A stretch of DNA of 64,000 nucleotides. Origin: Gonatopus flavifemur (lineage: Eukaryota; Arthropoda; Insecta; Hymenoptera; Dryinidae). Shown piece by piece: positions 24,926 to 36,800 of this stretch. A program made the position numbers and the translations under genes. The DNA lies in contig JAFFJZ010000006.1 in assembly GCA_018340375.1 (NCBI GenBank), positions 28,588,001-28,652,000 of the forward strand, read 5' to 3'. Under the pieces are notes generated by a model. That model made no database searches. It saw nothing but the letters and a program-made list of their open reading frames with translations, and was not told the DNA's origin. Each line of letters starts with the position of its first letter. The stretch's first letter is position 1.

Positions 24926-26796
24926 CCCTCCCCTAGTTAGTTTCAGCTTCATCTCATGTCAATCTCCATCATCACCTTCAGTTCATTCATAAATACATTC
25001 CATGTATGTTATTTTCCTCTCACATTTATTATCATAATTAAATTAAGAATCACAAATAATCTCCTTCAATGTTACATGTTAATCATAAACATCGACTTCA
25101 GGCTTGAACTTGAAACCACTGCATCGTTCGGAACAGCTTTGGTGTTGACATTTTACATTTATGTTAATAAATATGTGTTTCATATGACATCGAATTTCGA
25201 ATTCCATATCCCGCAAAGCAATGCAACTGAAATTAGAAACCAAAATCTGGCAGTCAATTGATGTAACATTTGATAGAATTGTTTGATGAAGTATTCGAGT
25301 AGCCACGCTGCGTAGTTGCAAGCCACCCAATCGATTCCTGAAATGAAAGATATTCAAAAACTACGACAATTGGCTGCCGACTTTTAGCTCCCTAGTTTCA
25401 GCTTCGTTGAAAAGGGGATGGGTAACACATTGACTTCACTAGCCTGCATAATAAAAATACTGATTTTAGCTGACTTTATTGACAAGTGAGTCATTTTCTG
25501 AGAAAATTACTTAATCGATTTACCAATGAATAAGGAAAATAAGAGACGTTAAAACATCATTGCTATAGTAAACTCGAATTCTGTGGTCCATGCACAGAAA
25601 ACTTATGGAAGCACTCAGTGCTAGTTGGGAATTTTGGAGTTGCCTTTAGGTTCTCTACTGTATTCGGTACAGTAGTCAACACCCCAGTGGTAGCTACAAA
25701 ATTCCCTCCGTGTATCCTGAAGGGGCAAACTGCGATGTTTCCGATGGAACGACAAAGAAACCAAACGCAGCTCCAATCCAGAAGCTCGTGTGATTCTCTA
25801 CTGGAATTCCAATTTCAAATATTCTTCTTCAAAACTTCTTGAAGTTTGAAACCCACGAAATTTAATGGATTATCATTATTCATCTTCTGAAATGAACTTC
25901 TTGGAACTGGGAGTACAGTTTGAAGAATGTACTGCAAGATTTAGAATCTTTAACAGCCCAGTTTCAATCTTTCAACAATAACGATAGAGAGCATTGACAT
26001 TGTTCAGGTGTAATGTTCAAAAATTACTTCATCTAGTTATAAAATATTCCGATCTGCCCTACATCGTTAACATTCGGACACACGAAGCAGGACTTTCAGT
26101 TACTATGCGAACACGAAGATTTTCCTACTCGGGAGTACAAGAATACCAACCTCATGAACCAAACGTTCTTCTCCAAACCCTTCGCGAGTTATCCTACGTG
26201 ATTGGAAAGGACGGACATGTTCTTCGAGATACCAGGAATAAATAGAAACGGTAGCTCGTTCAAAATGAGATATCCATCCTCGCGTGTATATAGAGTATAT
26301 AATTGCAGCGTGATAGGAACGAAGCGCCCTCGGTATTATTAGGGCTACACGACTGGTTTTCAATGCGCTATAAGGCAAGTTTTAGATCATAGGTTATGCA
26401 AGCACCTATTTCCCGTGCAATATAATCTTCCGGTAGGCTACGCAAGATTCAATTGTCGCAATTCGAGGAAGGGCTTTTTTTTCATGAATTCGTTCCGAGT
26501 CGGTTACCATAATGAAATATTCAAAGAATAATAATAATAAGAGGATGTGTGTTTTAGATCGCATGTGTGATGTTTTAAGAGATGCACGAACGACACAGTT
26601 ATCATACTTTGGAGGTACTTGACGAACCCGTGTGGTAGTATTTCTTTTTTAAAATACATACAGATGTGTACGTATATATATATACATGAAATGCGTTAGG
26701 TGTTGTTGTGCGGTGTATGTGTGGATAGGTCTCTCTCTCTCTTTTCTTTTCTTCTCTCTACGTTGGTTATGTCTCCTCTCCCTCTCGTTCACTCAC
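24926..26796. other. intergenic or intronic, nothing recognised
   Basis: No defensible exon. The open frame at 25994-26245 (plus) has no recognisable domain. TC-rich repeats (ctctctctctc) occur at about 26730-26760, just downstream of the exon-1 donor on the minus strand, so this stretch is probably intron of that gene. Confidence 0.4.
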
Positions 26797-27977
26797 CTGT
26801 CAGAACTCTCGGAGCTGTCGTATCGATCGGCGCATCGCTTCTTCCCACAGGGCTCTGTAAGGGTGTCTTCTGCCATCCTAACTTGCCCTTTGAAGGGACT
26901 GCCTTGACGATGGCTGTCAACGGCAAAATTGTTTGATTCGAGCCTATTATCACCACTAGATTCATCAACACCAACAACGATATTAGGAACAAAAATATCG
27001 ACGGCAGCATCAATATTATTAATGGTATTAGCATTAGTAACGGAGGCATTAACACAGTCCGCCATATAAAGTTCAGATTTCTTCTTCTTTTTTATCTTCT
27101 TTTTATTATTCTCTTCCTCTTTATTATTATCAACGCCACCACCACCACCACCACCACGAGACTCGTTTCTTAATTTACGTGACACGTTTTTTTCAACAAC
27201 AACGATCTCCTCTTCCTCTTCGCGGTCATTCACTTCCGTCAAGTCGTTTGTTGGGGCGCTCGTATCGACGAGGAGCACGGTGGTACTCATTGTGATTGAC
27301 CTCGGCCTCGGTCGAACATCGTTCAAAATCGAGTTACCAACATCGTTATTAGAGTTCATTGGTTTACGATTATTGATATTACAACCACCGTTATTGGTAC
27401 GAGTGGATGTAATATCGATGCTAATTCCGCTGGTGACACTACTACCCTCCTCGTCGTCTTCGTCTTCCTCTTCCTCTTCCTCTTCGTCCTCCTCCTCATC
27501 CCTGATCATGGGAACTAACGTGCCGGAGGATGATTTAGATTGATTCCCGTTGACGTTTCCATTGAGATTTTCGGTAACATCGTTGACAAGATACTCCCCG
27601 TCCTCGCAGACCCGATTATGGCGAAGTTGTTTTTTATGATTCGACGTTACAGATAAAATAGTAGGAGGAACATTGGCCATGGTTACGGCGTTCTCATGGA
27701 CAACGACGCGCCTCGTCATGGTTTTAGAATGATGATTGTTAATTCCGGAGGTGGATGTATTATTGCCTGAGACCGACGACCATAACATCGACAAGGATAA
27801 TGACGATTGACGCTTGTTCGAGCGCTCGTCTTTGGTTGTTAATCTTAAACCATCGTCTTTCTCATCACGCGGACGGGAAGAAGAGATATCGACAAGAACG
27901 GCAGCGGTGGCAGTGGTGGAGACGACGGTGGTGGTGCTCGTCGCGTCTTCCGCAGACGGACCGTCGTCGTCTGCCAT
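26797..27977 (-). CDS. first coding exon of an unknown acidic disordered protein
   Basis: On the minus strand an ATG at 27977 (MADDDGPSAEDATSTTTVV...) opens 393 codons ending in a strong donor (TCTGACAG|GTGAGTGAACG) at 26797, phase 2. Without splicing it would stop one codon later, so the donor is the natural exon end. The peptide is low-complexity: a Thr/Val/Ala start, an acidic run of about 20 Glu/Asp near residues 160-178, Asn-rich segments, a Gly run, and a Lys-rich stretch (KKKIKKKKK) that could act as a nuclear signal. The last 50 residues look more constrained (SPFKGQVRMAEDTLTE, GKKRCADRYDSSESSD). I do not recognise the family. The 5' region is GC-rich and promoter-like. No following exon could be identified with confidence; 12387-12575 is one possibility. 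Confidence 0.65.
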
Positions 27978-28900
27978 CTTGTAAACGAACGCGCACTATA
28001 GTTATGCTGCTGCCTTCGGCCGCCTGCCTGCTGCCGCTGTCTTTCTTCCTTGCCCGTATTATTATTGCCACTGCAGACTTTAATGACGATGGGCCCTATT
28101 CTTACGATCCACATGCACACGAATACACACGTACATACATGGTGTTGTACAACACACATACACACTCAAGACGGTCGCCGACCGCGCCGCCTCGGATCAC
28201 CGATCTCTCGTTCTTCGCCTCCCTGCCTTTCTTTCTTTTTCCCTTGATTACTTCTTCCACTTATTTTGATCTGTTTACCAACTAAAACCAACCTATCACT
28301 CGGACACTATTTCCTAAATTCGATATAAAACAAACCCCCGGCAGTTTTATATATTTCTGCCCTCTGAAATATTTAACGCGACACCCTTTTTCACTAAACA
28401 TTTGAGAGACCGTGCCGTTGTCCACAAAACCCACCGCCACCTCCTGCCGACGGCTAGGCACTGACGATTCTCCCCGCCCCCACCATCGTTATGACTTAGA
28501 ACGAGCGAGCGAGCGAGCGATCGTCGCCGTCGTCGTCGTCGTCGCCGTCGATGCTTGCCAGTCGAACCTCCAGTCCGCGTCTCCTCGAACGTTGCCGAAC
28601 CTTCACGAAGATCACCGAGGTATCCCGCGATACCAGGGAGCGAGAGAGAGATAGAAAAAGAGCTACGAGTTTTATTGGTTACGGCCAATTCCGCTAGGCG
28701 TCGGGTCCTGTCTTTTCGTCGAGGGTGGGATACGTCGGGGGATGCGTGTGTACGGATCTTCGACGGACCGAGAGATTAGAATAAAATAGATGGCAGCACC
28801 GATAAAACGCTCGACAACGCGGGAGATCGGATGAATCTTTGATTCCTTCTTTTGTTTCCTCCAACGAAAGTGATAAACGGCTGATTGTCACTCGACCGCG
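27978..28900 (-). promoter_or_regulatory. GC-richer 5' region of the 27977 gene
   Basis: Composition rises clearly above the AT-rich surroundings, with CpG-rich tracts, a GAGC repeat at about 28502-28520 and a GTC repeat at about 28523-28545. This is directly upstream of the minus-strand ATG at 27977 and is the expected place for promoter and 5' UTR. Open frames on the plus strand here mirror the exon and its low-complexity repeats. No TATA box or defined start site is claimed. Confidence 0.4.
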
Positions 28901-29227
28901 CGTCGTTCGGTTGGACCCAGGTGAAGGTTAATATCGTCATGAATATGTACCGTTAACTCTATATTCAACTTTCTGTAATATATGTAACCTCTTTTTAACA
29001 TATTTCAGCACAACAACCTTGGACTTCGATGAAAATTCATCCTTCGGTCAAACTTTACTACAGAATATTGAATTATATATAAAATATATATGAATTATAT
29101 ATAAAAATGTATATAATTTTTATAGAATACTGTCGTAAGGGTGACAACCTTACAAAACTTTTGCAGCGGAGTTGTAGCAACCTTAAACTGACAACCCTGG
29201 TTGAAAGAACCCATTGACTCGAACCAC

Positions 29228-29523
29228 CCTGGTTAAAAGAATCCATTACTTCTGACAAATGAAATTAAATGAGATTTGGCCAAATTCAGTGAGATTTGGC
29301 GAGAATCGACTGTTCTTTCTGACCAAATCTCATTGACATTTGCTGGATGAGATTCAGCCAGAACATTGTCCAAATTCAACTGTAATTTAGTGAGATTTGG
29401 CGAGAATCAATGGTTTTTTTAAACCAGGGCAATTCTAATTAAATTACAATTAAACGTGGACAATGTTCTGACCAAATCTTATTGAATTTCATTTGTTAGA
29501 TTCAATGGATTCTTTTAACTAGG
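29228..29523. mobile_element. foldback with GAGATTTGGC repeats
   Basis: CCCTGGTTAAAAGAATCCATT at the left is inverted at the right as AATGGATTCTTTTAACTAGGG. The interior repeats TGAGATTTGGC or its complement several times, with CAGAATCG/CGAGAATC between. A partial copy of the left end lies just outside (about 29195-29215, ccctggttgaaagaaccc). No coding capacity. Confidence 0.6.
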
Positions 29524-30101
29524 GAAGGTTGTCAATAGCAATCCTTTGTCGAGTTTTTATTGAATTTTATAAAATGTCGATAAAAACCGTTTATCGATAC
29601 CGTGGAATATCGTGCACCTCTAATGACAAGCTTGCATGTCATCTGGATATCCTTCAAAATTGAACATATCTGGGTATGATAAAGCCAGAATGAGCCACAA
29701 CGCACATGTAGCAGACATAATACGTCTAAAACACGAAATCATCAGAATGGCAGATATTGATGCACGATATTTCACGATTTCAATATTTTTAATAGAAACT
29801 CTGTCGAGTTTATATTGAATTTGATCAAACTTTGACAATAATTATATATAAAGTGCTGTGTGGGGATAAACGAAAGACTGTTAAGTAACAAATAGTGATG
29901 GGGATCTTTCGATACGTTTTATATAAACAAAACGTTTATGGGATGTTAAAAATGTCATAGAAATGTACATTTCATCGAAAGGCTCGAAATAACATAACGC
30001 TTATTATAAAATAAATAAAATTTTATTGCATCAAAGCTTCACAGAATTTCATTACAAGGCATTGATAGAGCACGTTATAACTGGATTTTATCATGACGAT
30101 C

Positions 30102-30215
30102 TCCATACAGCACACTAGGTCAAAAAGAGTTCATAACGAATTCTATTGAAAGTTGCAGAGAACTCTTTGTGATTCTATTCTCAAGAATGATTTTTGATCT
30201 TTTGTGCTGTATGGA
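30102..30215. mobile_element. 114-bp CAGCAC-type foldback MITE
   Basis: TCCATACAGCACA at the left is inverted at the right as TGTGCTGTATGGA. The interior holds AGAGTTCATAACGAATTC and an inverted relative (GAGAACTCTTTGTGATTC). It is one of several elements here ending in CAGCAC; compare 30979-31153 and 61872-62133. Confidence 0.65.
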
Positions 30216-30978
30216 TCACAAGAATTCTAATAGCTCTTATAAAAGTTTTATCAATTTTTGAGCGATATTCTGATTTTTCTTATAAAATTGTTATAAGAAT
30301 GACAAAAGTTTATAAAAATTTTATTGAATTCAATAATATATAGTATTATAATCTTATAGTGCTCGCAAATGAAATTGTTTAAAAAACTAAAGTTCTGAAT
30401 CCAGGGATTTAGAGATCCTGGATTTTTATAGCTTTATGAAGTCGTGATGAATCTAAGCCTCCACAGCATCAACGTCTACGACATTATCGAGACGTTGCGA
30501 TAATGTAGCAATATCTTGAGATCTTACTAGAATATTCTGTGCTGTGTGGAAGAAGTACGTACATACATTAGCAAATTGTACTACAATTCGAAAAATGAAT
30601 ATTTACAAAATTCAACTAGTAATAATGAAATCTCCTGCTGTAGTGCGAATAATGAGTGTTTTTGCATAACAAAATGCAACAAAGGTGAGGAACTGTTGAA
30701 AATCTTACATCGACTTTCAGTTCCGTTTATCTGGAATTTGGAATCGATTTCTACAATTTATGATATAAAAGCCGATTCGGAATTCAGCTTGAAATTGAGG
30801 CACAATTTTATCAAGCTGAATTTCAAACCAATGTTCATTAGCTTTAGTGTTATTTCTAATACTTCTCAGTAAACAATATTTGAAATGATCTCTGATGCGT
30901 CGATTTCTGCGACCTTTTCTGATTAAAAGTGACTCGTGATGTCTTTTAAATACCATTCAGAACTCTCGAGAAACACTT

Positions 30979-31153
30979 CCCACACAGCACTTTTAATCTC
31001 CAAGATATCTTGAGGAACTGTTCAGAAAAGTTTAAGAAGTCTTATGCAACATGGAAAGATACCTTTTAGACATCTTAAAGATATATTTTCATGTTGCATA
31101 AGACTTCTTGAATTCGGCTTGAGATATCTCTTAGAACTGAAATGCTGTGTGGG
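30979..31153. mobile_element. 175-bp CACACAGCA foldback MITE
   Basis: CCCACACAGCA at the left is inverted at the right as TGCTGTGTGGG. Internal arms pair aagaagtcttatgcaacatg with its complement catgttgcataagacttctt, and agatatctt words recur. No coding capacity. Confidence 0.7.
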
Positions 31154-33840
31154 TTCAGAAAGATGGCAGAAATCGATGCATTAGAAATCATTTCGACATC
31201 TTTTAGATCACATTAAAGATTATCTCGAATGAATGTTTACCGTAAAGTACAAACAAAAAGCTTTATAATAGTAGAAATATTTATACTATCGAATATTTCA
31301 AATTCTTCCTTCGTTAGAGTAAAATTGAAAATTTATTTCCATAGGATAATATATTTTTCTAATCAACGAATTCTTTCAATTCTTAGTGACATGTGTCATT
31401 ATATCTTAAAAGTGAGAATACCAAAGATTGAGATGCAAAAATATGATTTTATCGAACGAAGAGGTTTTTTGAAAAAACAAATAAGAAGTTTTTAATATTT
31501 TAGATTCAAATAGAAAATCTTACACAGTTTTGGTCATCCAACTTTCATTTTATGTAGCGTTCTATGTAACACATGAATGATGTGAGTCATATTTTTTGAA
31601 AATTGAGATTATTCAAACATTTGTACTAAAAACCACCTATTAATTTGTCCAGAGAAAAATCTCAATAAGTGAGGTTTTTCTCCTCATTTCACGTAGATCC
31701 TCCTTTGAGGTGATTGTAAAAGTGCATTTAGGTGTAATTTAATTTCCTTTTAATATGGCATGATATTAAAATAATATCATAAACAGATCCTACAGGTGTC
31801 GAATAACTGTATACTAACTGTGTGACTGTAGCCGAGAGATCTCTGTAAAAATCTTTCCAACGATTCTATCTTTGAACGTTGTTTCTTATGCTCGGTATAT
31901 ATAATTTAATGTAGTTCAAATGAAACAGAAATCAATAGACATTTAAAAATAGTTTCATTACAGAATCAATTCGGTTAGCGTCACGTGATAATAATATCTG
32001 CTCGTCGAGGCGTTATAGATTTCAATGATTACATGAATTCCTATACTTATATATAAATATAGAAGTTCGCTCTCTCAGCAACTGTTTTATTTGGGATTTC
32101 CCTTTATTATTGTCCTTCTTATATAACGGTATGAATTGTTATCTCAGTGAATAGTCATTTGATCAAAACCAAAGCTAGAAATATCAATATCGTGAGGAAA
32201 ACTTTCAGCGTTATGTGTTTCCTCGTGTTGACAAATGTTTAAAATTCTATATAATTTTTATATAATTATATATAAATTATGCATAATTCTGAACCTTTTT
32301 CATATGGATTGTTATGAACAACATGAAATTTAATAATTATCACAATAATTCCATGTAAAATTTGGGACATATTACATATGTTTACTCGTTTTTCTCGATA
32401 TTTCTCACTTGTTCTGGGATCAAATATAATCCCTGTCTTTCAATCGGTCCATACATTTCTGTACAGCACCGCCACTGTTGGGGCACGTCGCCTGCACATA
32501 GAATTCAGAAGAAAATAATTTAATTGTGTTTGAGGTTATACAAAATTTCAATAAAAACTCGATAATTCTTTCATAAAAAAGACGTATATTATCAGTGGCT
32601 GTACTGTACCGGATTATTGTTTTTTGTTACTTATGGATAAAGGAATATATTGAAAAGAGGTGGCGTGGTAAACGCATAATATCTACATTTTCCAACTTCA
32701 ACTACCTAGTGTTATTAATTTTCTCTTCTATCTAAAACAGGCAGGAAACGAAAGCCTTATAAACGGATTGTTTATTTGAAAAATACACAAGTAATGGAAT
32801 ATGGCATCGAGCAGAACATTTTTCAAGACGCTTAGTGAATACACGTTATCTTATTGTCCAATAAGAAGTACTTCGAGTTTATCATTGCTCAACAACATTG
32901 CTAATGAATTCTTCACTCTTGGATTTAATTCATTTTAGGGATCATTATTTTGCAAAACGTTTCAAGCGTGAAATGTGTGGTATGGGATTAAATATATCAA
33001 AAAATTCCTTACTCCCGATAGAGAATTCATCCCTCAATGCGGTGCTTAATTGCCGTGATTAATAGTCACGCCTATCATAATATCGATACATCCTGCAAAT
33101 CATCGATGCATACACTCAATTTATAAAATAAGTGTATCGTGCTACGAAGTCTTATTTAAAAATTTGCAACTCATCTGACGTAATAAAAGAACCGAAATAA
33201 TCAATCGTTAAAACGGAATGTCACTTATTTATCTATTTTTGATTGACAATAATCGTTGAGGATATTTGAACTATAACAAACTTCGCTCCCGAAGACACAT
33301 GATGGAAACAATTCGCATTTAAAACTAATAAAGCACCTTTTCTCGTTGAGAATATATAAAAATAATGATAAAAACAGCATATTTCATTAGAAACAAAATT
33401 GATGATCGTTTTAAGGCGTATAACAATTAACAGAATATTGAAAGTTCTCTTTGATTGAGTGTGTATATGATCATTCATTTTGTTTAAAATGATTGAACAT
33501 TGTTTCTATCGATACAATTCCTAATGTTGCTATAAATATTTCATTGTATTCTCTCTTCGCTAATACTTTCATTTCAAAACCTTCATGAATGAATAAAATG
33601 ATTATAAATATATTTTGCTTTCATATCCTATTATACAATAACTGTATAGTATCATCTTTGATAATTAATAATACTTTTCATGCGAGAGAACGTGTGCGCA
33701 GTTAGACTTTGAAAAAAAAGTATCTCTCGATACAGTTCCTTTTTTCTTAAAGTTCACTTCTCTTATCGACACTTGAAATATCAACTGTTCGACAACAGTA
33801 AAATAACGATTTTTCGGCATCCGCGGAAGATTAAATAGAA

Positions 33841-36800
33841 TCAATCATCGTTCCTTTTGTTTTGCGATATTATTCTGGGATCGTCCATTTGTTCTGTCGT
33901 AGAATTGTTCGAATCTTTCGATAACTGAGTGAGTAGGAGATTTTCTCTTTCACCGGGACTCTTCGAATGAGTATTGCTTCCACATACGGCATCCTGCCCG
34001 GGTATACTAGGACTTCTCCCGAGTCTCCTCATCGCTCTGTTACGTCTTTCTTTTTCCCTTTCCAGTTTTAATTTAGTGAATTCGTCTTCCAAACTACTGG
34101 TGGAGCTGGAAGAGCTGTGAGTACTGATCGCATCGTCACCGCTACCCGGATAACTCAGTACAGGATCATAAGCGATACTCGATCTCGCCGACTGTGACGC
34201 GTGATGACTCCTTCTCCTCGAAGCGTACCTTCTTCGATCGTGCGTATCGGAATCCTCGATTCCTGTTACAGGAGCACTGCAAGAGAATATTCCATCATTG
34301 TTTCTCATACTTCCGGGAACGTCCATCGGTTCGCTAGGGGTTGGAGGTCCTTGAATGAATATGCTTTGCACGTGGGGTCTTTGATCCGGCCTTATGGATG
34401 TCATCGTCATTTGTTCGTCCACTTCCTCGATCACGCCTATTCTCATCGAACCACCTCCACCTCCTTCGAGGGAAAACACATTTATCAGATATATCCGGTA
34501 AATTGAACTACATACTTCGAAAGGATTGAAATTATACCTGGGAATCGGGCTTGTAAAGAAGCTGCGGAACTGGAGTTGGCTAATCTTGCTGGAGTTTTAC
34601 TGCCACTTAAATTTCCAGTACCATCCGGTCTGTCCTCCTTGCTGAACAATCGTTTCAATACGCTGGTCACGCTATTGACTCTCGTCAAAGAACCACCCAA
34701 GTTGCTAGGAGTAGATCCTGTGCTGAAAGTACGACTGACCCTACTACCACTTCTGAAAGAAAGTACAAAATTCATTGAATATTTTCAATTGTGTATGGAA
34801 TCTGATCAAGCACATCGCAGAACAATTTCACTCCACAAAAGACATAGATATATTATTTCTAAATTTGTTACGATACAATACACCTGGAAAACAATGGTTA
34901 TTCTTATTATTCTTTTACAGATTAGTGAATACTCGCAACGAATCAATGACATTGAATCTTGGGAATTCTCAGTACTATTCTCGGTGAGGGGACACAAAAC
35001 GTCGCAGACAAAAATTCGATTCCCATGCAAACGATAATCGCTGAATCTTACCTCGCAATTTTTCCATGGGACGTAACGCTTCTACATTATGCGTTCAACG
35101 AGTCAAGATATAATCAAACCATCATTAATCTCTATATTACTCCTCGTAACCAATTTTCATGATTTCTCTCCGTCCTTACCTTGACATCTTACCGCCGCTA
35201 GCGATAAAATGAATTCCAGAAGCGGCGTCATCGGCGACATCCGATCGAAATTTCTGAGCAAAATCCGGTACCATTTCGTCAATTCTAACCGAAGATGGTT
35301 GTAATTCCTGCTGTGCGGCGGATAATTGTATGTTAGCTGTAGAAGGTTCTGGATGTTCTTCTCGAAAGGGCTGAGTAGCGGCAGTGTAGGGTAATTCCGT
35401 TGGGAATATTTCGTCCCAATACTGATCTTTTATCAACTCCGGATGCTCGTGATGCATTTCGTCGACGATAAGATAACTCACCTTTGGATGAAAAAAATTA
35501 CAATGAGAGATTATATATATTCAAATAAAATGAAGTTTATTCTCAAGGTTCTTACTTGTAAGTTCCGATCGATGATCCAGTTTACTTCGAAATCGTCATC
35601 GTCTTCGCCGAACGGATTGATTAAAGTTTCCGCTACCTTGAGCCAACCCATGTAAAAAAAGAACTGTAGGGTTGTAAAGACGGGGAAGTATAAATCGATT
35701 TTGGAAGCGTTCGAAGACGGGATCCATTGCCGACCCATTACGCTTGTCAGGAAATACGTATAAACCGCTAGAGTGACCACCTGGAATTTAAATGAGAGTT
35801 TGTGAATTGTGATTTATCATTCGCTTGTACGAATCATACCTGCGTGTAAACGAGAGGAACACTGATGGTGTCGTAATGTATGAGACTTCCGCAGAGACCT
35901 CTGAACTTGTTGAGCTCGTCGATGAGAGTTTTCACCGCAAAATCGTCTCGTATCCGGCCCTCTTTTCTGGCACGCGTTACGATACTCGAGGCCCAGACTA
36001 TCGGCAACCAGTGTTTGCTTGGCTTCGGAAACTTGGCGTTTAAACTTTGAAATATCGTCAGTTCGTTTTCCAATAACAAGCCAGCTTCCACAAAGTGTTC
36101 CAACGTTGGAAATCTCTTTTTTACTTTTGGCGAGACGTTCGCCAAGACCAAGGTTAAGCACACGCAAACGTATCTGAGATACAAACAGATGTATAAATAC
36201 GCTTAAATATCCTGTTGAAAATCACATCGAGTGTACAAGATTTTTATTAGAGGTTTCTTTTCGGTAAGAATGTTCTTTCAAAATTAATTCTCGACGTCTG
36301 TTTGATTGAAAATTTTTCCTGAATTTTCTGAAGAATATTCTCGAAGGTGAGCAAGGAAAGTAAGAAAGGAGGAGAAGATGGCACTCAATCATGGAAGGAG
36401 AAGGATTGCTGTACGGTGCTGGAATCGCAGATTAAGATGTAAGCACTTCATATAATTTATTATTTACTTGAATTTCTACGTCTCAAAATGGATTTTTTTC
36501 CATTCATATGCACTAAAACATGGTGAATAATTGACCGATCTTGAAAAAGTATTATAATTTTGAGTATTTTCTGTTCTGAAAAAAAAGTGAAACTTTGCAA
36601 ATCTTTTTTAAGCGTCTTTCAATTTAGTAATTTTTGTGGTCCAATCAATGAAAATTTTATTCGTTGTTTTCAGGTAAAATTTGCGACCTGCGAGTGAACT
36701 CCCTGATGGAAAAATTTCTCTGAAAATCTCTGAACATTTCAGAAGTCTTCAGTGAAGAGTTTTTCAGGGGATTTCAGGAAGTTTCAATGTTTCTCAGAAA

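Larger units (their letters stand above)
29524..33840. other. intergenic, two small MITEs, otherwise nothing recognised
   Basis: Apart from the foldbacks at 30102-30215 and 30979-31153, no gene is supported. The open frames near 30546-30872 and 31229-31495 are AT-rich without recognisable domains. The last part should include the 3' UTR of the bestrophin gene that ends at 33841. Confidence 0.4.

Noticed and set aside
27755..28285. 176-codon plus-strand open frame
   Set aside because: It overlaps the minus-strand exon 26797-27977 and its promoter and is Arg/Ser/Thr-rich from complementary low-complexity sequence.
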